A stretch of 64,000 bases of DNA. Source: Myxococcaceae bacterium JPH2 (GTDB taxonomy: Bacteria; Myxococcota; Myxococcia; Myxococcales; Myxococcaceae). Shown one piece after another: positions 36,874 through 47,733 of the stretch; position 1 is the first letter of the stretch; each line of letters starts with the position of its first letter. The stretch spans positions 372,001 through 436,000 of the forward strand of contig JAEMGR010000005.1 of assembly GCA_016458225.1 (NCBI GenBank), in the 5' to 3' direction. The notes beneath the pieces were generated by a model. It searched no databases. It saw only the letters and a list, made by a program, of their open reading frames with translations, and was not told the DNA's origin. A program made the position numbers and the translations under genes.

Positions 36874-37542
36874 ATGAAGAAGCTGTCAGGGATGCGAGTG
36901 GCCGTGCTGGCGGCCGAGGGCTTCGAGCAAGCCGAGCTGACGCGGCCCGTCAGGAAGCTGGAGCACGAGGGCGCGACGGTGACGCTCGTCTCGCTCAAGC
37001 CCGGCGCGGTGCAAGGAATGGCGCGCCACGCCCCGGGTCGAGCCAGGCACGTGGACGCGACGCTGCGCGAAGCGAAGGCAGCGGACTTCGACGCGCTGGT
37101 GCTACCGGGCGGATTCTTGAGTCCGGACCTGCTGCGCCAGAACGCGCTCGCCTTGGACTTCGTGCGCGACGCGGACACGCTGGACCTGCCCATGGCCATC
37201 ATCTGCCACGCGCCGTGGGTGCTCGTGTCCGCGGGGCTGGTGGAGGGACGCCGACTGACGTCGTGGCCCGGCATCCGCGACGACGTGCACAACGCGGGCG
37301 GCCTCTGGGTCGACGAGCCGGTGGTGCGCGACGGCAACTGGGTCACCAGCCGGGACCCTCACGACCTCGCGGCCCTGGAGCGCGCGATGGTGGACCTCTT
37401 CGCCGAGCACAGGGAGCGCAGGCCCGAGGTCGCCGACCGCGAGCCCTCACCCCCGAAGAAGCGCTGGCCCAAGTTCTTCGCGGGCGTCCTGGCCACGGCG
37501 GCGCTCGGTCTCACCGCGCGCCGTCTGGCCGCCGCGCGCTGA
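36874..37542 (+). CDS. DJ-1/PfpI family protein with C-terminal membrane tail
   Basis: 222 residues. The DJ-1/PfpI fold covers about 5-180. Glu15 (LAAEGFEQAEL), and Cys111-His112 at the nucleophile elbow AIICHAPW, are all present. WPGIRDDVHNAGGLWVDEPVV is the usual late segment. Members act as glyoxalases/deglycases or proteases. Unusually, a Pro/Lys-rich linker and a short hydrophobic segment (FFAGVLATAALGLTA) follow the domain, so it may be tail-anchored. GAGGGAGG before the ATG is a strong ribosome site. Monocistronic. Confidence 0.88.
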   Translation: MKKLSGMRVAVLAAEGFEQAELTRPVRKLEHEGATVTLVSLKPGAVQGMARHAPGRARHVDATLREAKAADFDALVLPGGFLSPDLLRQNALALDFVRDADTLDLPMAIICHAPWVLVSAGLVEGRRLTSWPGIRDDVHNAGGLWVDEPVVRDGNWVTSRDPHDLAALERAMVDLFAEHRERRPEVADREPSPPKKRWPKFFAGVLATAALGLTARRLAAAR

Positions 37543-37545
37543 CGC

Positions 37546-38106
37546 TCACATCCACCCGAGCTGGAGCCGCGCGACATCCGTCATGCGGCTCTGGTCCCAG
37601 GGCGGCTCCCACACCAGCTCCACCTGGGCCTCCTTCACGCCCGGCAGCGCGGACACCTTCGAGCGGACGTCCTCCACGAGCACCTGCCCCATGCCGCAGC
37701 CGGGCGCGGTGACCGTCATGTGGATGTCCACCCGCTGGCCACCTTCGGGCAGGGGCGTGGCCTTGCACACGTACACCAGGCCCAGCTCCACGATGTTCAC
37801 CGGAATCTCCGGGTCGAACACGGTGCGCAGCTGCTCCCAGACCTTCTCCTCGCTGAACTCCTCCGCCGCAGCGTCCGACGCCGGAGCGCCCGCTTCGGGG
37901 ACCTTCGCCGCGAAGTCCGCGCCCAGCGCGGAGGTGTCCTTCTCGTTGATGCGGAAGAGCTGACCGTAAGGGTCCTGAACGGTGACATTCCCGCCCAGCG
38001 TCTGCATCACCCGCAGCTCCGCGCCCGCGGGCAGCGACACCTTGTCCCCACTGGGGATGAGCATCGCGTCCACGTCGCGCTCGAGCACCGTCATCATGCC
38101 TCGCAT
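37546..38106 (-). CDS. sufT: SufT-like Fe-S assembly protein (DUF59/MIP18 domain)
   Basis: 186 residues. An N-terminal beta domain of about 75 residues precedes an acidic Ala-rich linker and the DUF59 domain (about 85-180). The domain shows EEKVWEQLRTVFDPEIPVNIVELGLVY and VTAPGCGMGQ with the conserved Cys137. This two-part layout is that of SufT, an accessory Fe-S cluster maturation factor. GGAGAGG lies before the ATG. Last gene of the SUF operon, 16 bases after sufU. Confidence 0.9.
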   Translation of the reverse strand: MRGMMTVLERDVDAMLIPSGDKVSLPAGAELRVMQTLGGNVTVQDPYGQLFRINEKDTSALGADFAAKVPEAGAPASDAAAEEFSEEKVWEQLRTVFDPEIPVNIVELGLVYVCKATPLPEGGQRVDIHMTVTAPGCGMGQVLVEDVRSKVSALPGVKEAQVELVWEPPWDQSRMTDVARLQLGWM

Positions 38107-38122
38107 GTCCGCCTCTCCTTCC

Positions 38123-38575
38123 CTATTCCGTGGACACCGAGGTCGAGCGGCCTTCCAGCGCGGCACGCAACGTGTGCCACGCCAGGCTCGCGCACTTCAC
38201 GCGCGCGGGGAACTCGCTCACACCGGAGAGCACGGCCAACTTTCCCAGTGACTCCACATCCACCGCGCCGGGACCTTCCGTCACCAGGGTGTGCACCCGC
38301 TCGAACAGCGCCACGGCCTCCGCGAGCGTCCGGTCTTTCACTGCGCCCGTCATCAGCGACGCGGACGCGCGAGAGATGGCGCAGCCCTGTCCCTGGAAGC
38401 CGATGTCGCGGATGACGTCTCCCTCCATGTGCAGCGTCACGGAGAGCTGGTCGCCACACAGCGGGTTGTAACCCTCGGCTTGGCGGTTGGCGTCCGGCAC
38501 CTCGCGGAAGTTGCGCGGGCGCTTGGAGTGCTCCAGCACCACCTCTTGATAGAGGTCCTGCAAGTCGGAGCTCAC
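38123..38575 (-). CDS. sufU: SufU scaffold / sulfur-transfer protein
   Basis: 150 residues. The three ligand cysteines and Asp are visible: Cys40 and Asp42 in NPLCGDQ, Cys65 in GQGCAISRASASLM, and Cys128 in RVKCASLAWHTL. The insertion between the second and third Cys is the SufU type rather than IscU. SufU binds zinc and takes sulfur from SufS. The GTG start overlaps the sufS stop by 3-4 bases (CAGTGAGC), so translation is coupled to the partner enzyme. Confidence 0.95.
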   Translation of the reverse strand: MSSDLQDLYQEVVLEHSKRPRNFREVPDANRQAEGYNPLCGDQLSVTLHMEGDVIRDIGFQGQGCAISRASASLMTGAVKDRTLAEAVALFERVHTLVTEGPGAVDVESLGKLAVLSGVSEFPARVKCASLAWHTLRAALEGRSTSVSTE

Positions 38576-39801
38576 TGGAACACCTCCCGCACCTTGTGCA
38601 GCCCTCGGACGAGCGCGTCCACGTCCTCGGTCGTGTTGTAGAAGGCCAGCGACGCGCGCGCCGTGGCCGCCACGCCGAAGCGCTTCATCAGCGGCTGCGC
38701 GCAGTGGTGGCCCGTGCGGATGCACACGCCCTCGCGGTCCAGGATGGTGCCCACGTCGTGGGGATGCACGTCCGCGAGAGTGAAGGACAGGACGCCCGTC
38801 TTCTCGCTCGCCGTGCCCACCAGCGACACGCCCGGCACGGCGCTCAGCGCCTGCGTCGCGTACGTCAGCAGCGCCTGATCATGCGCGGCAATCGCCGCCA
38901 TCCCCACCGACTCCAGATAGTGGATGGCCGCCGCCAGTCCCACCGCGCCGGCCATGTCCGGCGTGCCCGCCTCGAAGCGATGCGGCACGCGGTTGTAGAC
39001 CGTCTTCTCCATCGTGACGGAGAGGATCATGTCCCCGCCGCCCTGATATGGCGGCATCGCCTCCAGCACGTCCAGCCGGCCGTAGAGCACGCCGATGCCC
39101 GTGGGCCCGAAGAGCTTGTGGCCACTGAAGGCATAGAAGTCGCAGCCGAGGTCCTGCACGTCCACCGGCAGGTGCGTGACGGCCTGCGCCCCGTCGAGCA
39201 GCACGGGGATGTTCTTCGCGTGCGCCATGCGGACCAGCTCGCGCACGGGGTTCACGGTGCCCAGCGCGTTGGAGACATGCGTCACCGCGAGGATGCGCGT
39301 GCGCTCGGTGAGCAGCGCATCCACCGCGCCCATCACCAGCTCGCCCCGGTCATCCACCGGAATCACGCGCAGCTTCGCGCCCACCGCGTCGCAGACCATC
39401 TGCCACGGGACGATGTTGGAGTGATGCTCCATCGCGGAGATGAGCACCTCGTCGCCGGGGCCCACGTGCTTGCGCCCGTAGGTGGACGCCACCAGGTTGA
39501 TGGCCTCGGTGGTGCCGCGCACGAAGACAATCTCTTTCGCGTCGCGGGCATTGATGAACCGCCGCACCGACTCGCGCGCGTCCTCGTAGGCCTGCGTGGC
39601 GCGCTCGGAGAGGATGTGCACGCCGCGGTGCACGTTGGCGTTGTCGTGCGTGTAGAAGCGGGTCAGCGCGTCGATGACGGCCTGGGGCTTCTGCCCCGTG
39701 GCCGCGCTGTCCAGGTAGACCAGCGGTCGGCCCCGCACATCCTGATGCAGGATGGGGAAGTCCGCGCGGACGCGGCGCACATCGAATCCAGGCGTGCTCA
39801 T
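38572..39801 (-). CDS. sufS: Cysteine desulfurase SufS
   Basis: 409 residues, group II cysteine desulfurase. PLP-binding Lys229 lies in FSGHKLFGPTG. The catalytic Cys367 is in RTGHHCAQPLMKRFG. DSAATGQKPQAVIDAL and EHHSNIVPW are further family marks. It removes sulfur from L-cysteine and passes it to SufU. Overlaps sufD by 4 bases (ATGA) upstream and sufU downstream. Confidence 0.96.
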   Translation of the reverse strand: MSTPGFDVRRVRADFPILHQDVRGRPLVYLDSAATGQKPQAVIDALTRFYTHDNANVHRGVHILSERATQAYEDARESVRRFINARDAKEIVFVRGTTEAINLVASTYGRKHVGPGDEVLISAMEHHSNIVPWQMVCDAVGAKLRVIPVDDRGELVMGAVDALLTERTRILAVTHVSNALGTVNPVRELVRMAHAKNIPVLLDGAQAVTHLPVDVQDLGCDFYAFSGHKLFGPTGIGVLYGRLDVLEAMPPYQGGGDMILSVTMEKTVYNRVPHRFEAGTPDMAGAVGLAAAIHYLESVGMAAIAAHDQALLTYATQALSAVPGVSLVGTASEKTGVLSFTLADVHPHDVGTILDREGVCIRTGHHCAQPLMKRFGVAATARASLAFYNTTEDVDALVRGLHKVREVFQ

Positions 39802-41113
39802 GCCATCACCTCGAGCCGGGGCCCGCCCGGCAGCTTCAACGCCAGCATCGCTTCCACGCGAGCCCGGACGTCGCCCTCGGGCACGGCCCGCACCAGCTCA
39901 CTGGCGAAGGCGTGCGTGAGCAGCCGCTCGGCCTGGACGCGGTCGATGCCGCGCGAGCGCAGATAGAACAGCGCGTTCTCGTCCAACCGTCCCACCGCCG
40001 CGCCGTGGGCGCACTTCACGTCGTCCGCGAAAATCTCCAACTGCGGTCGCGCGTCCACCTGCGCCGTCTCCGACAGCAACAGGTTGCGGCTCGTCTGTCG
40101 CGCGTCCGTGCGCTGGGCGTTCTCGCGAACCCGCACGTGCCCGTGGAAGGCGCCGTGCGCGCGGTCATCCAGCACACCCTTGTACAGCTCACGGCTGGTG
40201 CAGCGAGGCACCGCATGGTCCAGGTCCGTGCGGTGATCCAGGTGCTGCGTGCCCTGCCCCACGAAGAGACCATTGAGGGTGCAGTCACCGCCCTCGCCCG
40301 CGAACGCCGCGTAGACCTCGTTGCGAGCCAGCGCCGCGCCCAGATTGAACGCATGCGACGCGAAGCGGCTGTCTCGGCCCAGGCGCGAGTGCAGCATGCC
40401 CAGGTGCAGCGCCGCGTCGCCCTCCACCTGGAGCTTCACGTGATGCAGGCTCGCGTTGTCGCCCAGCGTCACCTCGGTCACCGTGTTGGTGAAGCTGGCG
40501 CCCGCGCCGGCATACGTCTCCACCAGCGTCGCCTCGCTGCCCTCCTCGGCCAGGACGACGACACGCGGGCTGGACAGCACGGACTCGTCCCCCGCGCGAG
40601 ACAGGAAGAGCACCTGCACCGGCACCTCGCTGCGAACGCCACGCCCCAGCCGCAGGAACACGCCATCCTCCAGCAACGCGGCGTTGAGGGCGACGAAGGG
40701 ATGCGCCTCCGCCCGGGCACGTTGTCCCAGGACCTCGGCCAGCACCGCCTCGTCATCGCGCAGCGCATCGCGCAGGGGCTTGAGCGTCATCCCACGCGGC
40801 AGGCCGCTCAGCACCGACAGCGATGAGTCCAGCCGTCCATCCACGAAGACCAGCCGGGGACCCGCGCTCGACAGCCGCGCCACCTCGGCCGCCACGTCCG
40901 CGCCACCGACGACCTCGCGAGCGAGCACGAAAGGCCGCGCCTCCACGGGCGCCACGCTCGTGTACTTCCACTCCTCGTCGCGCGGCGTGGGGAGCCCCTG
41001 CCGCTCGAACTGGCGCAGCGCATCCTCACGCAGGCGCTTCAGCCAGGCGGGAGCATCCGCGCGCTCCGCCTGGAAGCGCGTCGCCACGTCCAGGTAGTGG
41101 GCGAGGCCAGACG

Positions 41114-41117
<4 letters not shown>
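39798..41117 (-). CDS. sufD: Fe-S assembly protein SufD
   Basis: 439 residues. The N-terminal helical part has PTPRDEEWKYTSVAP, typical of SufD. The beta-helix core carries TYAGAGASFTNTVTEV, VGQGTQHLDHRTDLDHAVPRCTS and KCAHGAAVGRLDENALFYLRSRG. The C-terminal His of the KCAHG segment is the one known to matter for cluster assembly in SufBCD. ATGA overlap with sufC at the start. Confidence 0.95.
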
Positions 41118-41893
<776 letters not shown>

Positions 41894-41897
41894 GGTG

Positions 41898-43330
<1,433 letters not shown>

Positions 43331-43334
<4 letters not shown>

Positions 43335-43843
43335 GAACGAACTCCTGGAACGGAAACAGAAACAGCGGCGGAGGCCGGAGCCACCGCGTTCGAGCCACGG
43401 CCCAGCTGCACCAGCCGCTCGGGCATCCGCGGCGCGGGCGCGCACAGGTCCGCCAGCGTCAAGCGCCCCAACGCCTCTTGAATGGCCTGGTTGATCAGCC
43501 GCCAGTGGCTGCGCACCTGGCACACGGATTCCAGCTCACACGGGGCGCCGCCCGACGTGTGCTGGCCACATTCCGTGAGGGACACGGGCCCTTCCAGCGA
43601 AGCCACCAGCTCCGCCAGGGAGATGTCCGGGGCCGGCCGGGACAGGCCGTAGCCTCCGCTCGCCCCACGGTGCGAAACCACCAGTCCCGCCGCCAGCAGG
43701 CCCTTGAGCACCTTGCTGGCCGAGGGCAGCGGCACGCGAGTCCGCGCCGCCAGCTCGCGCGTCGTCCGGGTCTCCCCGTCTGCGCGAGCCAACTCGGTCA
43801 TCAGCACGATGCCGTAGTCGGTCATCTTGCTCATCCGGAGCAT
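43331..43843 (-). CDS. Rrf2-family Fe-S regulator of the suf operon
   Basis: 170 residues. A winged helix ([15 protein letters not shown] ... [35 protein letters not shown]) is followed by the cluster-binding Cys92, Cys102 and Cys108 ([15 protein letters not shown]). This spacing is that of Rrf2 proteins which hold a [2Fe-2S] or [4Fe-4S] cluster. It heads the suf operon and overlaps sufB, so autoregulation by cluster status is expected. The C-terminal 40 residues are Ala/Val/Ser-rich. A second start at 43831 (MSKMTDYG) is possible. Often named SufR or IscR-like; I leave the symbol blank. Confidence 0.93.
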
Positions 43844-43900
43844 AGGTGCGGAGTTCTCCTTCCTTCGCCGAGGCCCTCGGGCCGCTGCGGGCTCTTACGT

Positions 43901-43925
43901 AATGTGGACTGCTCTAGTCCACATT
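43901..43925. promoter_or_regulatory. 25-bp perfect palindrome, probable Rrf2 operator
   Basis: AATGTGGACT-GCTCT-AGTCCACATT: 10-bp arms match perfectly around a 5-base centre. It lies 58 bases upstream of the rrf2 start in an A+T-rich pocket. Position at the head of an Fe-S-regulated operon, symmetry and length fit an Rrf2-dimer site. On the minus strand a weak -35 (TTGAAT) sits at its left edge, so binding would cover the promoter. Confidence 0.7.
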
Positions 43926-44051
43926 CAAATCAACGGGCAGCGCGGACCTGTCGGGAAGGAGGGCCTGCGCCCGAGGGGGCCCCCGGTGTTCCCGTCGGCG
44001 GGTAGGCGCTAGGGTGGGGCCTCGCCGCACTGCCCGTGAGGAGCACGAACA

Positions 44052-45239
44052 ATGCGTCTTCCCCTGCCGCTGCTGCTCGCCGCATTGGCCCTGCCAATGC
44101 TGGCCTGTGAGAAGAAAACCGCGTCCGCCGCGCCCGCCCCCGATGGCGCTCAGGCCGCCGCGCCCCAGGCCGATTCCGCCTCGGACACGATTCTCATCGG
44201 CGAGGTGGGCAGCCTGACCGGCAGCGAGGCCACGTTCGGCATCTCGGCGCGCAACGGCATCGAGCTGGCGCTGAACGAGGCGAACGCCGCGGGCGGAGTG
44301 AAGGGCAAGAAGGTCGCGGTGCGCGTCTATGACAGCCAGGGTCGCCCGGAAGAAGGCGCGCAGGCGGTGACGCGGCTCATCGCGCAGGACCACGTGTTGG
44401 CCGTGCTGGGCGAGGCGGCCTCGTCGGTGTCCATGGCCATGGCGGAGAAGGCGCAGGCGGCGAAGGTGCCGATGATTACGCCCACCTCGACGAGCCCCGA
44501 GGTGACGAAGAAGGGCGACTTCATCTTCCGCGTCTGCTTCATCGATCCGTTCCAGGGCCTGGTGATGGCGAAGTTCGCGCGTGAGAACCTCAAGCTCGAC
44601 AAGGTGGCGGTGCTCACGGACAACAAGAGCGCCTTCTCCGTGGGGCTCGCGGATGTCTTCAATCAGAAGTTCAAGGACTTCGGCGGCGAGGTGACGGGGA
44701 ACAAGAGCTACTCCAAGGGCGACACGGACTTCCGCGCCCAGCTCACCGCGTTGAAGAAGGTGAAGCCGCAGGCCGTGTTCGTGCCGGGCTACTACACGGA
44801 CGTGGGCATCATCGCGCGGCAGGCCCGCGAGATAGGGCTGACGGTGCCGCTGCTCGGCGGAGATGGCTGGGACTCGGACAAGCTGTTCGAGCTGGGCGGG
44901 TCGGCGTTGGAGGGCAGCTACTTCTCCAATCACTACTCACCGGATAATCCGGATCCGCGCATCCAGGACTTCCTCAAGAAGTACAAGCAGGCCTACGGCT
45001 CGGTGCCGGACAGCGTGGCGGTGCTCGCGTATGACGCCGCGCGGTTGCTGGTGGATGGCATGCGGCGCGCGCCCGACCTGAGCGGCCCGGCCATCCGCGA
45101 CGCCATCGCCGCGACGAAGAACTTCCCGGGCGTGGCGGGCACCGTGAACCTGGACGCGAACCGAGACGCCGTGAAGGAGGCCGTGGTGCTCAAGGTGGCC
45201 AACGGCAAGGCGGAGTTCGTCACCACCGTGGCGCCCTGA
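44052..45239 (+). CDS. Branched-chain amino-acid-type ABC binding lipoprotein
   Basis: 395 residues. Lipobox LPMLAC (Cys19) followed by an Ala-rich linker. The periplasmic binding fold (Leu/Ile/Val family) begins at ILIGEVGSLTGSEATFGISARNGIELALNEANAAGGVKGK. Later segments are GEAASSVSMAMAEKAQAAKVPMITPTSTSPEVT and AVFVPGYYTDVGIIARQAREIG. Binds amino acids, amides or similar ligands. No permease or ATPase gene is next to it, so it is an orphan that may feed a distant transporter or act as a sensor. A strong hairpin follows. Confidence 0.92.
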   Translation: MRLPLPLLLAALALPMLACEKKTASAAPAPDGAQAAAPQADSASDTILIGEVGSLTGSEATFGISARNGIELALNEANAAGGVKGKKVAVRVYDSQGRPEEGAQAVTRLIAQDHVLAVLGEAASSVSMAMAEKAQAAKVPMITPTSTSPEVTKKGDFIFRVCFIDPFQGLVMAKFARENLKLDKVAVLTDNKSAFSVGLADVFNQKFKDFGGEVTGNKSYSKGDTDFRAQLTALKKVKPQAVFVPGYYTDVGIIARQAREIGLTVPLLGGDGWDSDKLFELGGSALEGSYFSNHYSPDNPDPRIQDFLKKYKQAYGSVPDSVAVLAYDAARLLVDGMRRAPDLSGPAIRDAIAATKNFPGVAGTVNLDANRDAVKEAVVLKVANGKAEFVTTVAP

Positions 45240-45255
45240 AGCACCTGGAGCGCCG

Positions 45256-45284
45256 GCCCCGTCCCGCTCAGCGGGGGACGGGGC
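45256..45284. terminator. Perfect 10-bp bidirectional hairpin
   Basis: GCCCCGTCCC (45256-45265) pairs with GGGACGGGGC (45275-45284) across a 9-base loop, between the convergent binding-protein and Flp-type genes. No T-run on either side. Confidence 0.6.
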
Positions 45285-45296
45285 GCGGGCGAGACA

Positions 45297-45485
45297 TCAG
45301 GGCACGGGCGACTGGATGACGAAGTACATCGACTGGAAGTACTTGTTGAGGCCGTTGATGAGCGCGACGGTGTACGGCCAGCTCAACACGGTGAAGCCGA
45401 ACAGGGCCGCAGACACCACGGCATACTCCGTCATGGCTTGACCGCGACGGCGGCGGCGCAGCTCAGTGCGAGGAGTCGGCGTCAT
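45297..45485 (-). CDS. Flp-type mini-prepilin
   Basis: 62 residues. A short Arg-rich leader (ELRRRRRGQAMTEY) ends in the exact Flp processing motif G/xxxxEY: Gly15, then QAMT, Glu20, Tyr21. A hydrophobic helix (AVVSAALFGFTVLSWPYTVALI) and a short tail with aromatic residues (YFQSMYFVIQ) follow. This is the length and design of Tad/Flp major pilins. It is the last gene of the operon and its start overlaps the CX3C-protein gene by 23 bases. Confidence 0.82.
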   Translation of the reverse strand: MTPTPRTELRRRRRGQAMTEYAVVSAALFGFTVLSWPYTVALINGLNKYFQSMYFVIQSPVP

Positions 45486-45726
45486 CGGTGTCTCCCTTGC
45501 GCGGGGTGTAGCCCCCCGTCTTGCAGTCCTTCTGGCAAGCGTCCTTTTCCTCGACGCACGCTTCAATGCACTTACCCGCCATCTTGCCGGCGGTCTTCTT
45601 GCACACGGCCTTGCAGACTTCGGCGTCGCTCTCACACTGCTTCGAGCAGGATTGAGCGCGAGCGGGAGCGCTCGCCAACGTCAGGGCCAGGGCACCCGCC
45701 AGGGTCCACATTCCAAGCAGCTTCAT
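45463..45726 (-). CDS. Small secreted four-CX3C protein
   Basis: 87 residues. A signal peptide (ending about ASAPARA) leaves a 62-residue helical protein with eight Cys in four CX3C pairs: 27/31, 38/42, 53/57 and 64/68. The spacing (6, 10, 6 residues between pairs) is symmetrical, as in twin-CX3C helical hairpins stapled by disulfides. Acidic/Lys-rich tail. I do not know a named family. It lies in the pilin operon, between the 287-residue anchored protein and the Flp-type pilin, and may be a periplasmic chaperone or minor subunit. Confidence 0.8.
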   Translation of the reverse strand: MKLLGMWTLAGALALTLASAPARAQSCSKQCESDAEVCKAVCKKTAGKMAGKCIEACVEEKDACQKDCKTGGYTPRKGDTDDADSSH

Positions 45727-45748
45727 TTTCGCGTCCTCCGTTCGGCGC

Positions 45749-46612
45749 TCACTCAGAGGCCTGAGCGCGCTGCATCAGCGACAGGTTGAACTCCACGCCG
45801 GTGCCGGTCTGCCGCAGCAGCATCTGGCCCACGGTTCCATCATGGCTCACTTCAAACGAGCGGGACTGGCCCGCGGACTCTGCCGAGCTGCCCGCTTGCC
45901 AACCGCGAGCCTCCAGCGCCTTGCGCCAGTCTGACTCAGACTCGGCCAGCGAGTCCTCGGACATCTTGCCGGTCACGACGTGGTTGGTGGCGCCTTCCAT
46001 CTTCAGGGAGATGAGCTGAGGCGCAACCGCCGAGGCCGGCATGGGCATCCAGTCCGGCACCTTCGAACCGCGGTCGGCCAGATTGGCCATCTGCCCCGCG
46101 GACACGAACACCAGCGTCTCGCCGCCCTGCGCCAGCACGGACACCAGCCGGATCTCATCATCCGCCGGGCTCCAGTAGCCCACGTAGCCGCCGTTGGTCC
46201 CCAGGTCCGCGCTCAGCGGGGGAAGTCCTGCATCCACCAGCAGGCCGCGGTAGTGCGACAGCACCTGGCGAGGCGAGTCCTTGGTGGAGAACCACGCGAC
46301 CGCGATGGGGACATCCGGGCCCAGGTAGTCCGCCGCGAGGGCCTCGGGCGCTGTGGAGTCACCCGGGTACGGCGGGAAGCCCGACAAGGAGCGCTCCAGG
46401 ATCGCCTGATCCTCCCGCGAGCGCTCGGGCGAGCGGGAGGTCGGAGGCAGCATCGCGGAGGCCTTCTGCTCCACCTTCTCGAGTGGCGACTCCGACTCGC
46501 GAGAGTAGACGGCGTCCTCCCAGGCAAAGCCCAGGAGCGCGCCCGCCACCGTGACTGCGAACAGCAACAGCGACAGCCGGACCGGAAGACTGGTGCGAAG
46601 CAGCTTCAGCAC
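45749..46612 (-). CDS. Membrane-anchored hypothetical protein of the pilin operon
   Basis: 287 residues, not recognised. One N-terminal membrane helix (VRLSLLLFAVTVAGALLGFAW), an acidic linker, then a periplasmic region with two similar-looking alpha/beta parts: VPIAVAWFSTKDSPRQVLSHYRGLL (near 105) and a second around LKMEGATNHVVTGKMSEDSLAESESDWRKALEARGW (near 210). Internal duplication is possible. It overlaps the TadE-like gene by 7 bases and is therefore part of the same operon, possibly an assembly or anchoring factor. Confidence 0.72.
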   Translation of the reverse strand: MLKLLRTSLPVRLSLLLFAVTVAGALLGFAWEDAVYSRESESPLEKVEQKASAMLPPTSRSPERSREDQAILERSLSGFPPYPGDSTAPEALAADYLGPDVPIAVAWFSTKDSPRQVLSHYRGLLVDAGLPPLSADLGTNGGYVGYWSPADDEIRLVSVLAQGGETLVFVSAGQMANLADRGSKVPDWMPMPASAVAPQLISLKMEGATNHVVTGKMSEDSLAESESDWRKALEARGWQAGSSAESAGQSRSFEVSHDGTVGQMLLRQTGTGVEFNLSLMQRAQASE

Positions 46613-47733
46613 TTCTCAGCCTGCTTGCAGCCCATGTAGTTGTTCCCGCGCTTCTTGTAGCTGTCCCGGGTGCGGTTCTTGTCCCAGTCCTGCCACTCGG
46701 TGTTGAAGAAGCGGGTCTTCGAGCCTGCCACGGTGATCTCCTCCGTGGGCTCCGCGCCCTTCTGCGGGGCAATGGCCACGGCGGGCCGGGTCGGATCATC
46801 CGCCTCGAGGCCCATGATGGGACCCGTGAGCCGCGTCGCCAGCAGCGCTGGGCTCAGGAGCTGGTCGCTGATGGCGTTCGCGAAGAACTGCGCCGAGTAG
46901 GTGACCACCAGCGGGTAACCGATGTTGAACTTGTTCTGATAGATGTTCTCGACGCGATTATAGAACTCGCCCTTCTTGTCACCCGGGCGAATGTCCGCGT
47001 CGTCAGTCAGCGCCCACGTGTCCGTGAGGATCGCCAGCCTCTGTTCCTTGATGTAGTAGGCGTTGTCGCTGGACCCCTGCTGCGAGTTGGTGTGCGTCGC
47101 GGCGGCGCCGCCCTGCCAGTGCTTCTTGGTGAGCTTGTCCACCTCGCTGAACTGAGGGAACAGCGTCTCGGGCAAGAGGTAGTTCTCCACGATGGCGCGC
47201 GCGGAGCACTTGATGATGCCGCCGTTCGTGAACTTGCTCATGAACTCCTTGTGGATGGGCACGCCCAAGCCGCCCGCGCCCTTCTCAGGTGCCTCGCACG
47301 TGACCTGCTTCGCGTTGGCGTTGACCCAGCACACGTGGGCGACCAGCGCCTTGTGGTGGTCCGTGTCTGCGCAGTCCTTGTAATTCACCGTCTCATCGCC
47401 GTCCGGGTCGCTGCTGGGAACGGTGACGAACTCGGTGGGCCGGTCCGTGCCAGACTCGTGGTCGCAGAACATCAAGCGCGCCTGCTTCTGGACCACGCTG
47501 GCGCCACCCGCGGGCGCCTTGGCTCCGGCCTTCTTCAGGTCCTTCGAGTAGTCCTGCACGGTGAAGTCCCACACCGTGGAGAGCGCCGCTTCCTGCGAGT
47601 CCAGCGAGTAGCGCAGGAGGTCGTCCAGGAAGATGGCGTACATGAAGACGGGGATGAAGACGATCATGCTGAGGGCCGTCTCCACCGCCGCGGCCCCTCG
47701 CATGTGACGACGCTGACGCAGAAGCTTCTTCAC
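46606..47733 (-). CDS. TadE-like minor pilin with large C-terminal domain
   Basis: 375 residues. Leader MKKLLRQRRHMRG then AAAVETALSMIVFIPVFMYAIF: Gly13 at the cleavage point and Glu18 at +5, the TadE pattern. The remaining 335 residues are an unusually large exported domain (TadE is normally about 150-200 residues), containing several Cys (FCDHES, NYKDCADTD, HVCWVNANAKQVTCEA) that suggest disulfides. Ends NYMGCKQAEKC. Overlaps the TadG-like gene by 4 bases. Confidence 0.8.
   Translation of the reverse strand: MKKLLRQRRHMRGAAAVETALSMIVFIPVFMYAIFLDDLLRYSLDSQEAALSTVWDFTVQDYSKDLKKAGAKAPAGGASVVQKQARLMFCDHESGTDRPTEFVTVPSSDPDGDETVNYKDCADTDHHKALVAHVCWVNANAKQVTCEAPEKGAGGLGVPIHKEFMSKFTNGGIIKCSARAIVENYLLPETLFPQFSEVDKLTKKHWQGGAAATHTNSQQGSSDNAYYIKEQRLAILTDTWALTDDADIRPGDKKGEFYNRVENIYQNKFNIGYPLVVTYSAQFFANAISDQLLSPALLATRLTGPIMGLEADDPTRPAVAIAPQKGAEPTEEITVAGSKTRFFNTEWQDWDKNRTRDSYKKRGNNYMGCKQAEKC

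Noticed and set aside
44052-45239. A complete branched-chain amino-acid ABC transporter
   Set aside because: Only the binding lipoprotein is present; no permease or ATPase gene of this type lies in the window.
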